Assembly: GCF_022271405.1 (NCBI RefSeq)
Contig: NZ_JAJNAL010000007.1
Location: 62,001 to 126,000 of the forward strand
Source: Rhodopseudomonas infernalis
Lineage (GTDB): Bacteria > Pseudomonadota > Alphaproteobacteria > Rhizobiales > Xanthobacteraceae
Direction: 5' to 3'
Length of the DNA stretch: 64,000 bases
The notes beneath the pieces are model-generated. The model saw only the letters and a program-made list of their open reading frames with translations. It was not told where the DNA came from and did no database searches. A program made the translations under genes and the position numbers. Positions within the stretch are counted from its first letter, which is position 1, and each line of letters begins with the position of its first letter. Of this stretch, positions 32,619 through 40,291 are shown in pieces.

Positions 32619-33116
32619 CTAAACGCGCTCGACCGGGTCGCCGATCCGCACCGTGCCGCCCTCGACCACGCGGGCCGTGATGCCGCCGCGGCCACGTATG
32701 GCATTGTAGCCGCCGACTCCGAAGGTCGCTTCCATTTTGCTGCACGGTGCGCACTCGCCGGATCCTTCCAGCAGCGCCGCTCCGATCCGGAAGCGCTGCC
32801 CCTTCAGGGCGACGAGATTGATGCCGCGGGTCACCAGATTCCGGCGCAGCAGTTCCGGGGCGACGCTGTCGCGGCCGAGGAACGCCGCAATGGCGGCGAG
32901 GTCTTCGGCGGCGATCAGCGTGACCTGCCGGGCGCCGTCGCGGGTCGTGCGATAGCGGTCGCCGACAATGCCGGTCTGCGCGATCAGCGTCGCCTCCTCC
33001 GGCAACGTCATCGCGGCGTGGCGCGCCGGACGCAGGCCGATCCATGTCAGGAGGCCCGGCCGCATCGGAGCGGCGATCAGCCTGCCGAGCGGTGTGTCAG
33101 GTGAAAGCCCGGTCAT
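32619..33116 (-). CDS. MOSC domain protein
   Basis: A 165-residue single-domain MOSC protein similar to YiiM. Landmarks are TGIVGDRYRTTRDGARQVTL, RRNLVTRGINL and GECAPCSKM with the conserved cysteine, then GYNAIRGRGGITARVVEGG. MOSC domains bind or transfer molybdenum-cofactor-linked groups, and YiiM-type proteins reduce N-hydroxylated compounds. The electron donor for such activity could be the adjacent flavin reductase. It follows the exported Cys-motif gene by 54 bases on the same strand. Confidence 0.9.
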   Translation of the reverse strand: MTGLSPDTPLGRLIAAPMRPGLLTWIGLRPARHAAMTLPEEATLIAQTGIVGDRYRTTRDGARQVTLIAAEDLAAIAAFLGRDSVAPELLRRNLVTRGINLVALKGQRFRIGAALLEGSGECAPCSKMEATFGVGGYNAIRGRGGITARVVEGGTVRIGDPVERV

Positions 33117-33170
33117 GCCGCCTGCAAAGCTGTTGCCGGCCGCGAATCGGGTTGTGCGGCTTGCAAGCGC

Positions 33171-33566
33171 TCAGGTCTTCGGCGGCTTTGGAAGGGCGTC
33201 GGCGAAGCCGTTGTAGCAGGCCAGTCGCTCGTCCTGTTCCTTGGTGAAGCGGCAATCGGCGACGGCCTTGGCGGTGACCTGCTTGGCGCCCTTCTTCGGT
33301 GCCTTCGGCTTCGGCGGGAAGATCGCGTCGTAGCAGTCGAGCCGCTCTCTGCTGCCGTCCTCGATCTCGAGGCAGGCCTGCAACTGAGACGCGACTGAGG
33401 GTTTTCCGGACTTGTCCTGCTTGGCGCCGTCGGTCTTAGCCATCTTGTCGCCGCGCGGCTTGACCTGCACCAGCGGCCGATCGCCGACCATCGGCGGAGT
33501 GCCCGCATTTTGCGCCAGCGCTGCGCTCGAAGCCAGCAGCGCAACCATGACCATCATCGTTTTCAT
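33171..33566 (-). CDS. Exported protein with two C-x(n)-RLxCY motifs
   Basis: A 131-residue protein with a signal peptide (MKTMMVMVALLASSAALAQN). The mature part is Lys-rich and repeats a Cys motif: QACLEIEDGSRERLDCYDAI around residues 63-82, and ADCRFTKEQDERLACYNGF near 104-122. The pattern occurs in diverse proteobacterial envelope proteins. Each motif could hold one disulfide. It is transcribed toward the MOSC, reductase and globin genes. The function is unknown. Confidence 0.75.
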   Translation of the reverse strand: MKTMMVMVALLASSAALAQNAGTPPMVGDRPLVQVKPRGDKMAKTDGAKQDKSGKPSVASQLQACLEIEDGSRERLDCYDAIFPPKPKAPKKGAKQVTAKAVADCRFTKEQDERLACYNGFADALPKPPKT

Positions 33567-33795
33567 CGAGATCCCCGTCGAATGCGCTCAGCCGTGCGCG
33601 ACCGCAACCAGCGTTTGCTCAAAACCGTCAGCTACCTCAAATCCGAGCGCCGCGGCGACGTCAAGCGCATTGCCGAACCGCAGCTGCGGTTTCACACCGC
33701 ACCCCAGCTCAGCGTGCAAATTGAGGCGACTTTGCGGCCATGGAACCCTGAGCCGACTTCTGGAAACGGCCGCGTATCTGAGGTATCAGGCAGGT
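33567..33795. other. Intergenic region without supported gene
   Basis: An ATG-initiated plus-strand frame crosses this region and runs on to 33860, but it overlaps the signal peptide region of the next gene and has no recognisable features. The stretch probably holds the promoters of the two divergent genes. I see no clear consensus element. Confidence 0.4.
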
Positions 33796-34020
33796 ATGAG
33801 ACTTGTGCTGATCGCCCTCCTGCTCGCCACCTCGTTACCGGCCGCTTACGCCGCCGATGACAAACGTCCGGCTGCCAAGCAAACGACGTTTCCGAAACAG
33901 GCGAGAGGCAATCCGTGCACGGTCTACGGCCCCGGCTTCGTCCAGGTCGAAGGCGGTAGCACTTGCGTCCGGATCGGCGGCGCCCTCGACGTCGGGGCCG
34001 GAGTCAGCAGCCGGCGCTGA
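33796..34020 (+). CDS. Small exported protein with porin-like N-terminal motif
   Basis: A 74-residue protein. The signal peptide MRLVLIALLLATSLPAAYA is followed by NPCTVYGPGFVQVEGGSTCV and RIGGALDVGAG. This is the pattern that opens the mature barrel of rhizobial porins, where C-x3-YG-x-GF-x3-PG-x-TC-x-KIGG is usual. Here the protein ends at once with VSSRR, so no barrel is present. It could be a free-standing periplasmic protein of this type or a porin fragment. The absence of further barrel-like sequence in the next bases favours a genuine short gene or a very old remnant. Confidence 0.65.
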   Translation: MRLVLIALLLATSLPAAYAADDKRPAAKQTTFPKQARGNPCTVYGPGFVQVEGGSTCVRIGGALDVGAGVSSRR

Positions 34021-34096
34021 GTCAGCCTGCCCTTTCAGATCGTCGGCTGGCGCGGATGTGACTGGCATCATCTGGCGAAATGCCGATGATGCACCG

Positions 34097-34738
34097 ATGA
34101 CAGATTTGCGACAGGGTGCGCGCGCCGCAGCCGATATCCCCAGCTTCGTGACACGCCCGCTGCTACCGCTGGCCGGGCTGGCACTGCTGCTTGCCGCGCC
34201 GGGGCTGGCGATCCAGTTCGGATTGCTGCCGTTCGGTTATCGCATGCACATCCTCATTCTGGTGTCGGGGCTGTGCGTCGGGCTCTGCGTCTGGGCCGGC
34301 GTGTCGTTCGCGGAGCTCGGCTTCGGCAGGCCGCATCAATGGCGGCACTGGCTCGGCTGCGCCGCGGTCACCGGCGCGATCGCGGCGGTGATGCTGCTGC
34401 AGACGCAAATGTTCGCGTTCGATGCCAAGCCACCGGCCTGGCTCAGCTTCGCGCCGTTCTACGTACTGGTGTCGAGCCCCTGCCAGGAAGTGGTGTGCCG
34501 CTCGATTCCCAAACTCATCACCGACCGGCTGGCGCGCGGCGGTTGGGCCTATGTGCTGTATTCGGCGGCGATGTTCTCGCTGATCCACCTCTGCTACGGC
34601 GATCCGGCGCTGTTGCTGAATACCTTTCTGCTCGGGCTGGTGTGGGGCGCCGCCTATCTGTGGATGCGCAATATCTGGCCGCTGATCGTCTCGCACGCGG
34701 CGATCGGCACCCTCGCCTTCGCGCTCGGTCTTGCCTGA
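34097..34738 (+). CDS. CPBP-family intramembrane protein (atypical motif)
   Basis: A 213-residue protein with about six or seven membrane helices. It has the overall pattern of CPBP (CAAX protease/bacteriocin-processing) proteins. The first motif, normally EExxxR, reads QEVVCR at residues 130-135, so the first glutamate is Gln. The second is FSLIHLCYG (FxxxH kept). The last, normally HxxxN/D, reads HAAIG. Peptidase activity is uncertain because two of the usual polar residues are altered. The ATG at 34097 fits the hydrophobic pattern. Confidence 0.75.
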   Translation: MTDLRQGARAAADIPSFVTRPLLPLAGLALLLAAPGLAIQFGLLPFGYRMHILILVSGLCVGLCVWAGVSFAELGFGRPHQWRHWLGCAAVTGAIAAVMLLQTQMFAFDAKPPAWLSFAPFYVLVSSPCQEVVCRSIPKLITDRLARGGWAYVLYSAAMFSLIHLCYGDPALLLNTFLLGLVWGAAYLWMRNIWPLIVSHAAIGTLAFALGLA

Positions 34739-34915
34739 ACGCAAAGGCTGTCCTGGCAGGGCTCAGCGGCCACCGATCAGCGCATGGGCCGGCAGACGCT
34801 GCAGACAGTCGGGATAGCCGACGCTGCCGACCGCATATCTGCTGACGGTGGACTGCGCGCAATTACGTGGAAGAGTCTTTAGCGCCGCGGCAACCGCTCC
34901 GCCCTCGCATCTGAA

Positions 34916-36778
34916 TCAGATTTCGAGCTGCGTGCCCAGTTCGACGACGCGGTCGGTCGGGATCTTGAAGAAGGTCGTCGCCCGCGTGGCGTTCAGCGTC
35001 ATGAAGGTGAACAACCGCTCGCGCCACAGCGCCATGCCGGGATTGAGGCTCGGCACGAAGGTCTCGCGGCTGAGAAAGAACGAGGTCGACATCATGTTGA
35101 ACTCGTGCCCGAACTGCTTGCACAGCGCGAGCGCCGCGGGAACGTCCGGCGTCTGCATGAAGCCGTAGCGGATGATCAGGCGATGGAAGCCGTCTCCGAT
35201 ATCGGTCATCAGCACCCGCTCGCTGTCGGGCACGTAAGGCGTTTCTGCGGTCATCACCGTCGCCAGCACCACGCGTTGATGGACGGTCTGGTTGTGCTTG
35301 AGGTTGTGCAGCAGCGCCGGCGGAACGCCGTCGGTCGCGGCGGTCAGGAACACCGCCGTGCCGCGCGCCCGCGACACGTTCGGGCCGAGTGCGCGTAGCA
35401 CGACGTCGAGTGGCACGGCCTGCTTCTTCAATTGCTTGCGCACCAGCGCGCGGCCGCGCCGCCATGTCGTCAGCACCGTGAACGAGATGAAGCCGATGAA
35501 CAGCGGAAACCAGCCGCCCTGCGCCACCTTGATGATATTTGCGGCGAAGAATGCGAAGTCGACGGCGAGCAGCGTGCCGATCACGGCGATCACCAGCGCC
35601 ATGTTCCAGCGCCACAGCAACGCCATCACGAACGACACCAAAATGGTGTCGATCATCATCGTGCCGGTGACGGCGATGCCGTAGGCTGCAGCCAGATTGC
35701 TCGACGACTGGAAGCCGATCACCAGCGCCATCACGGCGAGGTACAGCGTCCAGTTGGTGAACGGCACGTAGATCTGGCCCGCTTCCTCGCCCGAGGTGTG
35801 AACGATGGTCATGCGAGGCAGCAGGCCGAGCTGGATTGCCTGCCGTGCGACTGAATAGGCGCCGGAGATCACGGCCTGCGAAGCGATCACCGCCGCGGCC
35901 GTGGCGAGCGCCACCATCGGCACCACCATCCACTCCGGGCCCATCCGGAAGAACGGATTCTGGATCGCGCTGGGATCGTGGATCAGCAGCGCGCCCTGCC
36001 CGAAATAGTTCAGCAGCAGCGCCGGCAGCACCAGGCCAAACCAGGCCAGCCTGATCGGAAACCGGCCGAAATGGCCCATGTCGGTGTACAGCGCTTCGCC
36101 GCCGGTCACCGCCAGCACGACCGAGCCGAGCGCGTAGAAGCTCATCAGCGGATGCCGGAACACGAATTCGAACGCGTAGACCGGATTGATCGCCAGCAGC
36201 ACGTCCGGCGAGCGCACGATGTTGGCGACGCCGAGCACGGCGAGTGCGACGAACCACAGCGTCATGACCGGGCCGAACAGCCGCCCGACCAGCCCCGTTC
36301 CGCGTGACTGGATCGCGAACAGCCCCGTCAACACGACTGCTGTAATGGGTACGACGTAGAGCTTCAGGTCCGGCGTCACGACTTCGAGGCCTTCGACCGC
36401 GCTGAGCACCGAAATCGCCGGGGTGATCATGCTGTCGCCGTAAAACAAAGCCGCGGCGATCACGCCCAGCATCATCAGCGGATAATGCACCCGTCGGCCG
36501 CGCGTCAGCTCGGTGACCAGCGCCAGCAGCGCCAGACTGCCTCCCTCGCCGTGGTTGTCGGCACGCATGATGACGATGACGTATTTCACCGTGACCAGCA
36601 GCATCACGGTCCAGAACACCAGCGACAGCACGCCGAAGATATTCTCCGGCGTCACCGCGATCGGGTGATGGCCGGCGAAGGTTTCCTTCAACGCGTAGAG
36701 CGGACTGGTGCCGATGTCGCCGAACACCACGCCGATCGTGCTGATCAGCAGGCCGACATGGGTCTTTTGCTGGCTCAT
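34916..36778 (-). CDS. kup: Potassium uptake protein Kup
   Basis: A 620-residue KUP/HAK/KT potassium transporter with about 12 N-terminal membrane helices and a hydrophilic C-terminus. The signature [18 protein letters not shown] is near the N-terminus, then [36 protein letters not shown] and [12 protein letters not shown]-like helices. The C-terminal domain contains [20 protein letters not shown]. It imports potassium with protons across the inner membrane. The start at 36778 gives the standard [11 protein letters not shown] opening. Confidence 0.95.
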   Translation of the reverse strand: MSQQKTHVGLLISTIGVVFGDIGTSPLYALKETFAGHHPIAVTPENIFGVLSLVFWTVMLLVTVKYVIVIMRADNHGEGGSLALLALVTELTRGRRVHYPLMMLGVIAAALFYGDSMITPAISVLSAVEGLEVVTPDLKLYVVPITAVVLTGLFAIQSRGTGLVGRLFGPVMTLWFVALAVLGVANIVRSPDVLLAINPVYAFEFVFRHPLMSFYALGSVVLAVTGGEALYTDMGHFGRFPIRLAWFGLVLPALLLNYFGQGALLIHDPSAIQNPFFRMGPEWMVVPMVALATAAAVIASQAVISGAYSVARQAIQLGLLPRMTIVHTSGEEAGQIYVPFTNWTLYLAVMALVIGFQSSSNLAAAYGIAVTGTMMIDTILVSFVMALLWRWNMALVIAVIGTLLAVDFAFFAANIIKVAQGGWFPLFIGFISFTVLTTWRRGRALVRKQLKKQAVPLDVVLRALGPNVSRARGTAVFLTAATDGVPPALLHNLKHNQTVHQRVVLATVMTAETPYVPDSERVLMTDIGDGFHRLIIRYGFMQTPDVPAALALCKQFGHEFNMMSTSFFLSRETFVPSLNPGMALWRERLFTFMTLNATRATTFFKIPTDRVVELGTQLEI

Positions 36779-37061
36779 AACTCGCCCTCTGGCGCGATCG
36801 ATTGTTCGGCGGGGGCACAGGGCGCGCGCCGCTCGTGTTCGACGCCGCAATCCGAACAACGCACCGGCCGAGCCTGTAGGCCGGCGTCCGATCCCGATCC
36901 CGCGTTTCTATTCATAGCGGCCGTGCTCTGTTGTTGACCTGGATCAGACGGCGCCGGCTCGGACAGGCGGCTACGCCGACGATCCAGACGGTCATCCCGA
37001 TCACTCGCTAGCAGATTTTCAAGTCAGGACGGAATGCCCCGAAGAGGATGCTCCAAACGTC
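36779..37061. other. Intergenic region upstream of kup
   Basis: The 283 bases contain no supported gene. They must carry the kup promoter on the minus strand, and the downstream end of the Sel1-protein transcript does not extend here. No clear palindrome or riboswitch-like structure was seen. Confidence 0.4.
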
Positions 37062-37895
37062 CTAGAAGCACAGATTGGTCACAAGCTTCCCCTGCTTGTC
37101 CTTAATCGCGTACGGGCAGTCCGCCCGCTTCAGCGCCGCCGCGGCATCGGCGTTGCCGAGGGCCGCAGCCTTCTCGTAGAATCCCTTGGCAGCGCCTGCA
37201 TCCTTCGGGCCGCCGCGGCCAGTCTGAGCGAATGCACCCATCCGCTCCAGCGCGCCGGCATGGCCCTGCGCCGCTGCTTTGTCAAACAGCGCCCGAGCGC
37301 CGACGTCGTCCTTGGCGCCGCCAATGCCTTCCGCCAGCATCAGGCCGAGCTGATATTGCGCCTCCGCATTGGTCTCCGCACCCTTGGCGAGCAGCGCGCG
37401 GGTCTTGACCGGATCCGACGAACCGCCGCCGCCGAGCGCGGCGAGATTGCTGATGCCACGCGGATTGCCGGCTTCCGCCGCCTTGGCGAACAGCTGTCGC
37501 GCCTGCGCCTCATCCTTGGTCACGCCAGCGCCGGTCGCATAGGCGACGCCGAGTTCGACCATCGCCGAGGTGCTGCCCTTCGCCGCCGCCTTACGGAACG
37601 CTGCGAGCGCCTCCGCCGGCTGTTGGTTCGCCGCATAGGCGCGGCCGAGCGCATACATCGCGCGACGGGACCCGGCCGATGCTGTCCGGCAATATTTGAT
37701 CGCGGTTTCGACGTCGCCGGCCGCGATCTCCGCCGCGCCCTTGATGCCTGCGGGCTTGTCGGGATCCGCTGGATCAGCTGCGATCCGGTCGCACAGCACC
37801 AGATCAGCGGATTGCGACAGAGCGACTGACGCTGACACCGTCAACAGCAGGGTCGACATCGCCAAAGATCGCGTGATCGAATTCCAGATCTTCAT
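37062..37895 (-). CDS. Exported Sel1-like repeat protein
   Basis: A 277-residue protein with a signal peptide (MKIWNSITRSLAMSTLLLTV to about ALSQS). The mature part starts with LCDRIAADPADPDKPAG, a motif also present as CDRLAGNPTDPRR in the membrane protein at 15485-17131. It then has about five Sel1/TPR-like repeats, for example SAMVELGVAYATGAGVTKDE and AEAQYQLGLMLAEGIGGAKD. The C-terminus has a Cys pair, RADCPYAIKD and NLCF. Sel1 proteins usually mediate protein contacts; no partner is evident. Confidence 0.82.
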   Translation of the reverse strand: MKIWNSITRSLAMSTLLLTVSASVALSQSADLVLCDRIAADPADPDKPAGIKGAAEIAAGDVETAIKYCRTASAGSRRAMYALGRAYAANQQPAEALAAFRKAAAKGSTSAMVELGVAYATGAGVTKDEAQARQLFAKAAEAGNPRGISNLAALGGGGSSDPVKTRALLAKGAETNAEAQYQLGLMLAEGIGGAKDDVGARALFDKAAAQGHAGALERMGAFAQTGRGGPKDAGAAKGFYEKAAALGNADAAAALKRADCPYAIKDKQGKLVTNLCF

Positions 37896-38075
37896 TGTCG
37901 TCTCATCGTCCCTCGGCGCGCCGGGTGCCGCGGCGGCAATCTAGCCGATCACCCTCGCGCTTCAAACCGTGCGACGGCGCTAAGCATGCCACTCATCGGG
38001 CGATCTCCACCGTGAATTGCGGAACCTTGGACCGCTCTCCTCGTTCAAGCAGCATAATTCACGAGGAACACATCG

Positions 38076-38249
38076 ATGACGATCTTGAAATGGGCCCTGA
38101 TTTTTCTGGTGATTTCCGTGATCGCCGGCATCTTCGGCTTCACAGGCATTTCGGCCGCGTCCGCCGACTTGGCTCGGATCCTGTTCTACATCTTCGTCGT
38201 GATCTTCATCGTGCTGCTCATTCTCGGCTTCACGATCTTCAAAGCCTAG
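38076..38249 (+). CDS. DUF1328 small membrane protein (YtjA-like)
   Basis: A 57-residue protein encoded by an intact frame after GAGGA at eight-base spacing. It has two membrane helices: [20 protein letters not shown] and [20 protein letters not shown]. This is the standard DUF1328/YtjA pattern, with the conserved [14 protein letters not shown] loop. Function is unknown; homologues are often stress induced. A stem-loop follows at 38283. Confidence 0.85.
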   Translation: MTILKWALIFLVISVIAGIFGFTGISAASADLARILFYIFVVIFIVLLILGFTIFKA

Positions 38250-38282
38250 AGCTACCCTTCGGATCCCAGCGTGCTGCCCCTC

Positions 38283-38307
38283 CCCCGCCGTGCGACGCAT
38301 GGCGGGG
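38283..38307 (+). terminator. Terminator-like stem-loop after the DUF1328 gene
   Basis: CCCCGCC/GGCGGGG with an eleven-base loop, followed by TTCTC. A seven-base GC stem with a short T-rich end is a plausible terminator. Confidence 0.5.
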
Positions 38308-38433
38308 TTCTCACTATGAGACTACCACCTTAGGCTGCCGCGCAGTTTCAGTGAAACCGTCCTGGCTTGATCTGCCGCAATCACGACTGATCAATTTCGA
38401 CCAAGGTGGCACACAGACGCACTGATTCGATAT

Positions 38434-38442
38434 TGCAATGCA
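38434..38442 (+). promoter_or_regulatory. TGCAATGCA motif upstream of the 99-residue protein gene
   Basis: The nine-base palindrome TGCA-A-TGCA lies 44 bases before the start codon at 38487. The same nine bases form the core of the larger palindrome at 39591-39607, upstream of the convergent GNAT gene. Confidence 0.45.
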
Positions 38443-38486
38443 GCATCTGCTCAACTACGTATCGCATCAATACATTGGGGCGAGTC

Positions 38487-38786
38487 ATGAGCGGCGAAGA
38501 CTGGAATACGAAGTATGGTGTGCGGCGCGTGAGGCGCGATCCTCCGACCCTGGAGGAAGCGATCTTCGCTGCCATGGGCATCACCGACGACGTCGAGTCA
38601 CAGGCCGAGATCGCAGCCTCGCTGATGGGCCTGCCGATCGAGCAGGTTCAGAGCGAAGTGCGCAAGGCCGGCCGCGCCGCCGCCCGTACCACCCGGGTGA
38701 TCACCGGAGAGCAAGGCAGCCAGCGTTCGGTCGTGGTCGAACGCCGCGTCTCCCGTCGCATCATCGGCAACGACAAGCGGATCTGA
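38487..38786 (+). CDS. Small hypothetical protein, possibly nucleic-acid binding
   Basis: A 99-residue soluble protein: MSGEDWNTKYGVRRVRRD, then PPTLEEAIFAAMGITDD and EIAASLMGLPIEQVQSEVRK, which is consistent with a short helix-turn-helix-like bundle, and a very basic C-terminus (VERRVSRRIIGNDKRI). The family is not recognised. The ATG at 38487 is the first in-frame start after the shared TGCAATGCA motif; an upstream start at 38406 would include that motif in coding. A strong terminator follows. Confidence 0.65.
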   Translation: MSGEDWNTKYGVRRVRRDPPTLEEAIFAAMGITDDVESQAEIAASLMGLPIEQVQSEVRKAGRAAARTTRVITGEQGSQRSVVVERRVSRRIIGNDKRI

Positions 38787-38841
38787 GCGCGGCACGCACG
38801 CGCGCGGTCGTTGATTGTCCAGACGAACGATCAGACGTGAA

Positions 38842-38872
38842 AAAACGCCGCATGCTGAGCACGCGGCGTTTT
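38842..38872. terminator. Bidirectional terminator
   Basis: A perfect ten-base stem AAAACGCCGC/GCGGCGTTTT with an eleven-base loop. The A-run and T-run flank both sides, so it can work on both strands between the convergent genes ending at 38786 and 38908. Confidence 0.85.
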
Positions 38873-38907
38873 CGTTTGTGCAATCGGAGTAGCGACGGAG
38901 TAGCGGT

Positions 38908-39528
38908 TTAGGCCGCGCGGCCGAGACCCGACATTCTCAGAAACAGATTCCAGCACGCCTGATTGAAGTCGATCAGCGCGCTGGCGGCGCCGGCAGGGAT
39001 TTCGATCGTCGGGCCGTTTTCTTGCGTCGCTTCCTGGTTCAGGTCGATCGTGCCGGTCGACTCGCCCTGACGGAAGGTCAGGTGCGCGCCGAACTTGTTG
39101 GCGAGCGCGCGCATCGCCTGGTTCTGCGCGCCGGTGGTGATGCGCAGATTTTCGTAGCCAAGCGACCGCGCCACTTCCATCAGCTGCTTGAACAGGATGC
39201 TGCCGATGCCCTTGCGACGAAGATGGGCTTCGACGCTGAACGCGATCTCAGGCAGACGGTCGGTCGACAGGTCCGGCTGATGTAGTTCCGCGGCGGCATG
39301 CACCGCCCCGTCTTCGCCGAAGAACGCGATGATGATCGTGCCGTCGCCGCCGCATTTCATGGCATAGCGGTCGATGAAGCCCTCATCCGCATAGCCGTTG
39401 AAACGATCGCGTCGACTCTCCGCATCCAGCCGCAGAAGATGGTCCCTCAGCAGCGGCAGCTCTTGGTTGATCAGCGATCTGATCGTGCCTTTCGACCCGG
39501 TGAGATCGGCGATGAGAGCGTCGTACAT
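38908..39528 (-). CDS. GNAT family N-acetyltransferase
   Basis: A 206-residue protein with the GNAT core: PEIAFSVEAHLRRKGIGSIL gives the acetyl-CoA-binding [RQ]xxGx[GA] motif (RRKGIG), then FKQLMEVARSLGYENLRI and NQAMRALANKFGAHLTFRQG. The N-terminal LPLLRDHLLRLDAESRRDRF is typical of a widespread alphaproteobacterial subgroup. The substrate is unknown. On the minus strand a strong ribosome binding site (AAAGGAGAT) precedes the ATG. A 17-base palindrome lies 63-79 bases upstream. Confidence 0.88.
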   Translation of the reverse strand: MYDALIADLTGSKGTIRSLINQELPLLRDHLLRLDAESRRDRFNGYADEGFIDRYAMKCGGDGTIIIAFFGEDGAVHAAAELHQPDLSTDRLPEIAFSVEAHLRRKGIGSILFKQLMEVARSLGYENLRITTGAQNQAMRALANKFGAHLTFRQGESTGTIDLNQEATQENGPTIEIPAGAASALIDFNQACWNLFLRMSGLGRAA

Positions 39529-39590
39529 AGATTCATCTCCTTTGGGGGACGACCCTCAAGGAGGCGTTCGATTCCCTAGACCAAAGATGT

Positions 39591-39607
39591 ATTGTGCAAT
39601 GCACAAT
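39591..39607. promoter_or_regulatory. Perfect 17-base palindrome in the GNAT gene promoter
   Basis: ATTGTGCA-A-TGCACAAT has eight-base arms around a single base. It lies 63-79 bases upstream of the GNAT start codon and contains TGCAATGCA, also found before the convergent small gene. The symmetry and position suggest a repressor site; TGC-rich dyads are known for alphaproteobacterial PhaR, but the regulator here is not known. Confidence 0.6.
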
Positions 39608-39789
39608 GATATTCAAGATCAAATGGCGTCGCACCAGCGATCGACCGGCCTTCGGCCACCGAACATTGCTAAATGTTCTTAAATTCAAGCTGCTTAACAA
39701 ACCTTGAGCGAACGCAAACCCTGGCCCCGAAGGTGTTGTTGCACCGCACCCTAGGGATGCTACGGAGGCTGCGCGGGGGCTTCGCGGTA

Positions 39790-40191
39790 TCAAAGAACCA
39801 TCTGCGTCTGGGTGACGAGACCGACCAGCCGCCCCTCCTCGGTTTCGATTCGGGTCTGCCAGACCTGGGTCCGTTTTCCCCGGTGCACCGGGGTGGCGAT
39901 GGCCCGGACCGTGGTGCCGGCTTTTGCGGCGGCAACGAAGTTGGTCTTGCTCTCCAGCGTGGTGGTTCCCTTGGCGTCGGCCGGCAGGTTGATGAACGTG
40001 GCGGTCGCGCCGACGGTGTCGGCCAGCGCCATCACGGCGCCGCCATGGATCGCATCGCCGAGCGTGCACAGATCCGGACGCACCAGCATGGTGGCAACCA
40101 CACGATCCGCCCCCGCCTCGATGAACTCGACACCCATCAGAGCCGCAAACGGCAGCGGCCGTGATTTGATCATCTCGAGCGGCGTCATCAT
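39790..40191 (-). CDS. PaaI-type hotdog thioesterase
   Basis: A 133-residue single hotdog domain. LCTLGDAIHGGAVMALADTV has the HGG motif of PaaI-like thioesterases, with the acidic residue following at ALAD. The C-terminal strands AIATPVHRGKRTQVWQTRIE and RLVGLVTQTQMVL complete the fold. It probably hydrolyses aryl- or acyl-CoA thioesters in the cytoplasm. It is preceded by the M20 deacylase gene on the same strand with 100 bases between. Confidence 0.88.
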   Translation of the reverse strand: MMTPLEMIKSRPLPFAALMGVEFIEAGADRVVATMLVRPDLCTLGDAIHGGAVMALADTVGATATFINLPADAKGTTTLESKTNFVAAAKAGTTVRAIATPVHRGKRTQVWQTRIETEEGRLVGLVTQTQMVL

Positions 40192-40291
40192 CCCTCCGTC
40201 GGCCCGCGTCTGGCGCGCGAGCTCTGTTTCGTTGTGGTCGGCAGCCGCACGAGCCTAGTTGCCGGCGGCGGATCGGCAATGACCTCGCAGG

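Noticed and set aside
33510-33860. 116-residue plus-strand ORF near 33.6 kb
   Set aside because: It overlaps the Cys-motif protein start and the porin-head gene's signal peptide and shows no recognised motif.
34863-36818. 651-residue alternative frame over kup
   Set aside because: It overlaps the whole kup gene in another frame and has a shadow composition (Arg/Ala/Asp-rich).
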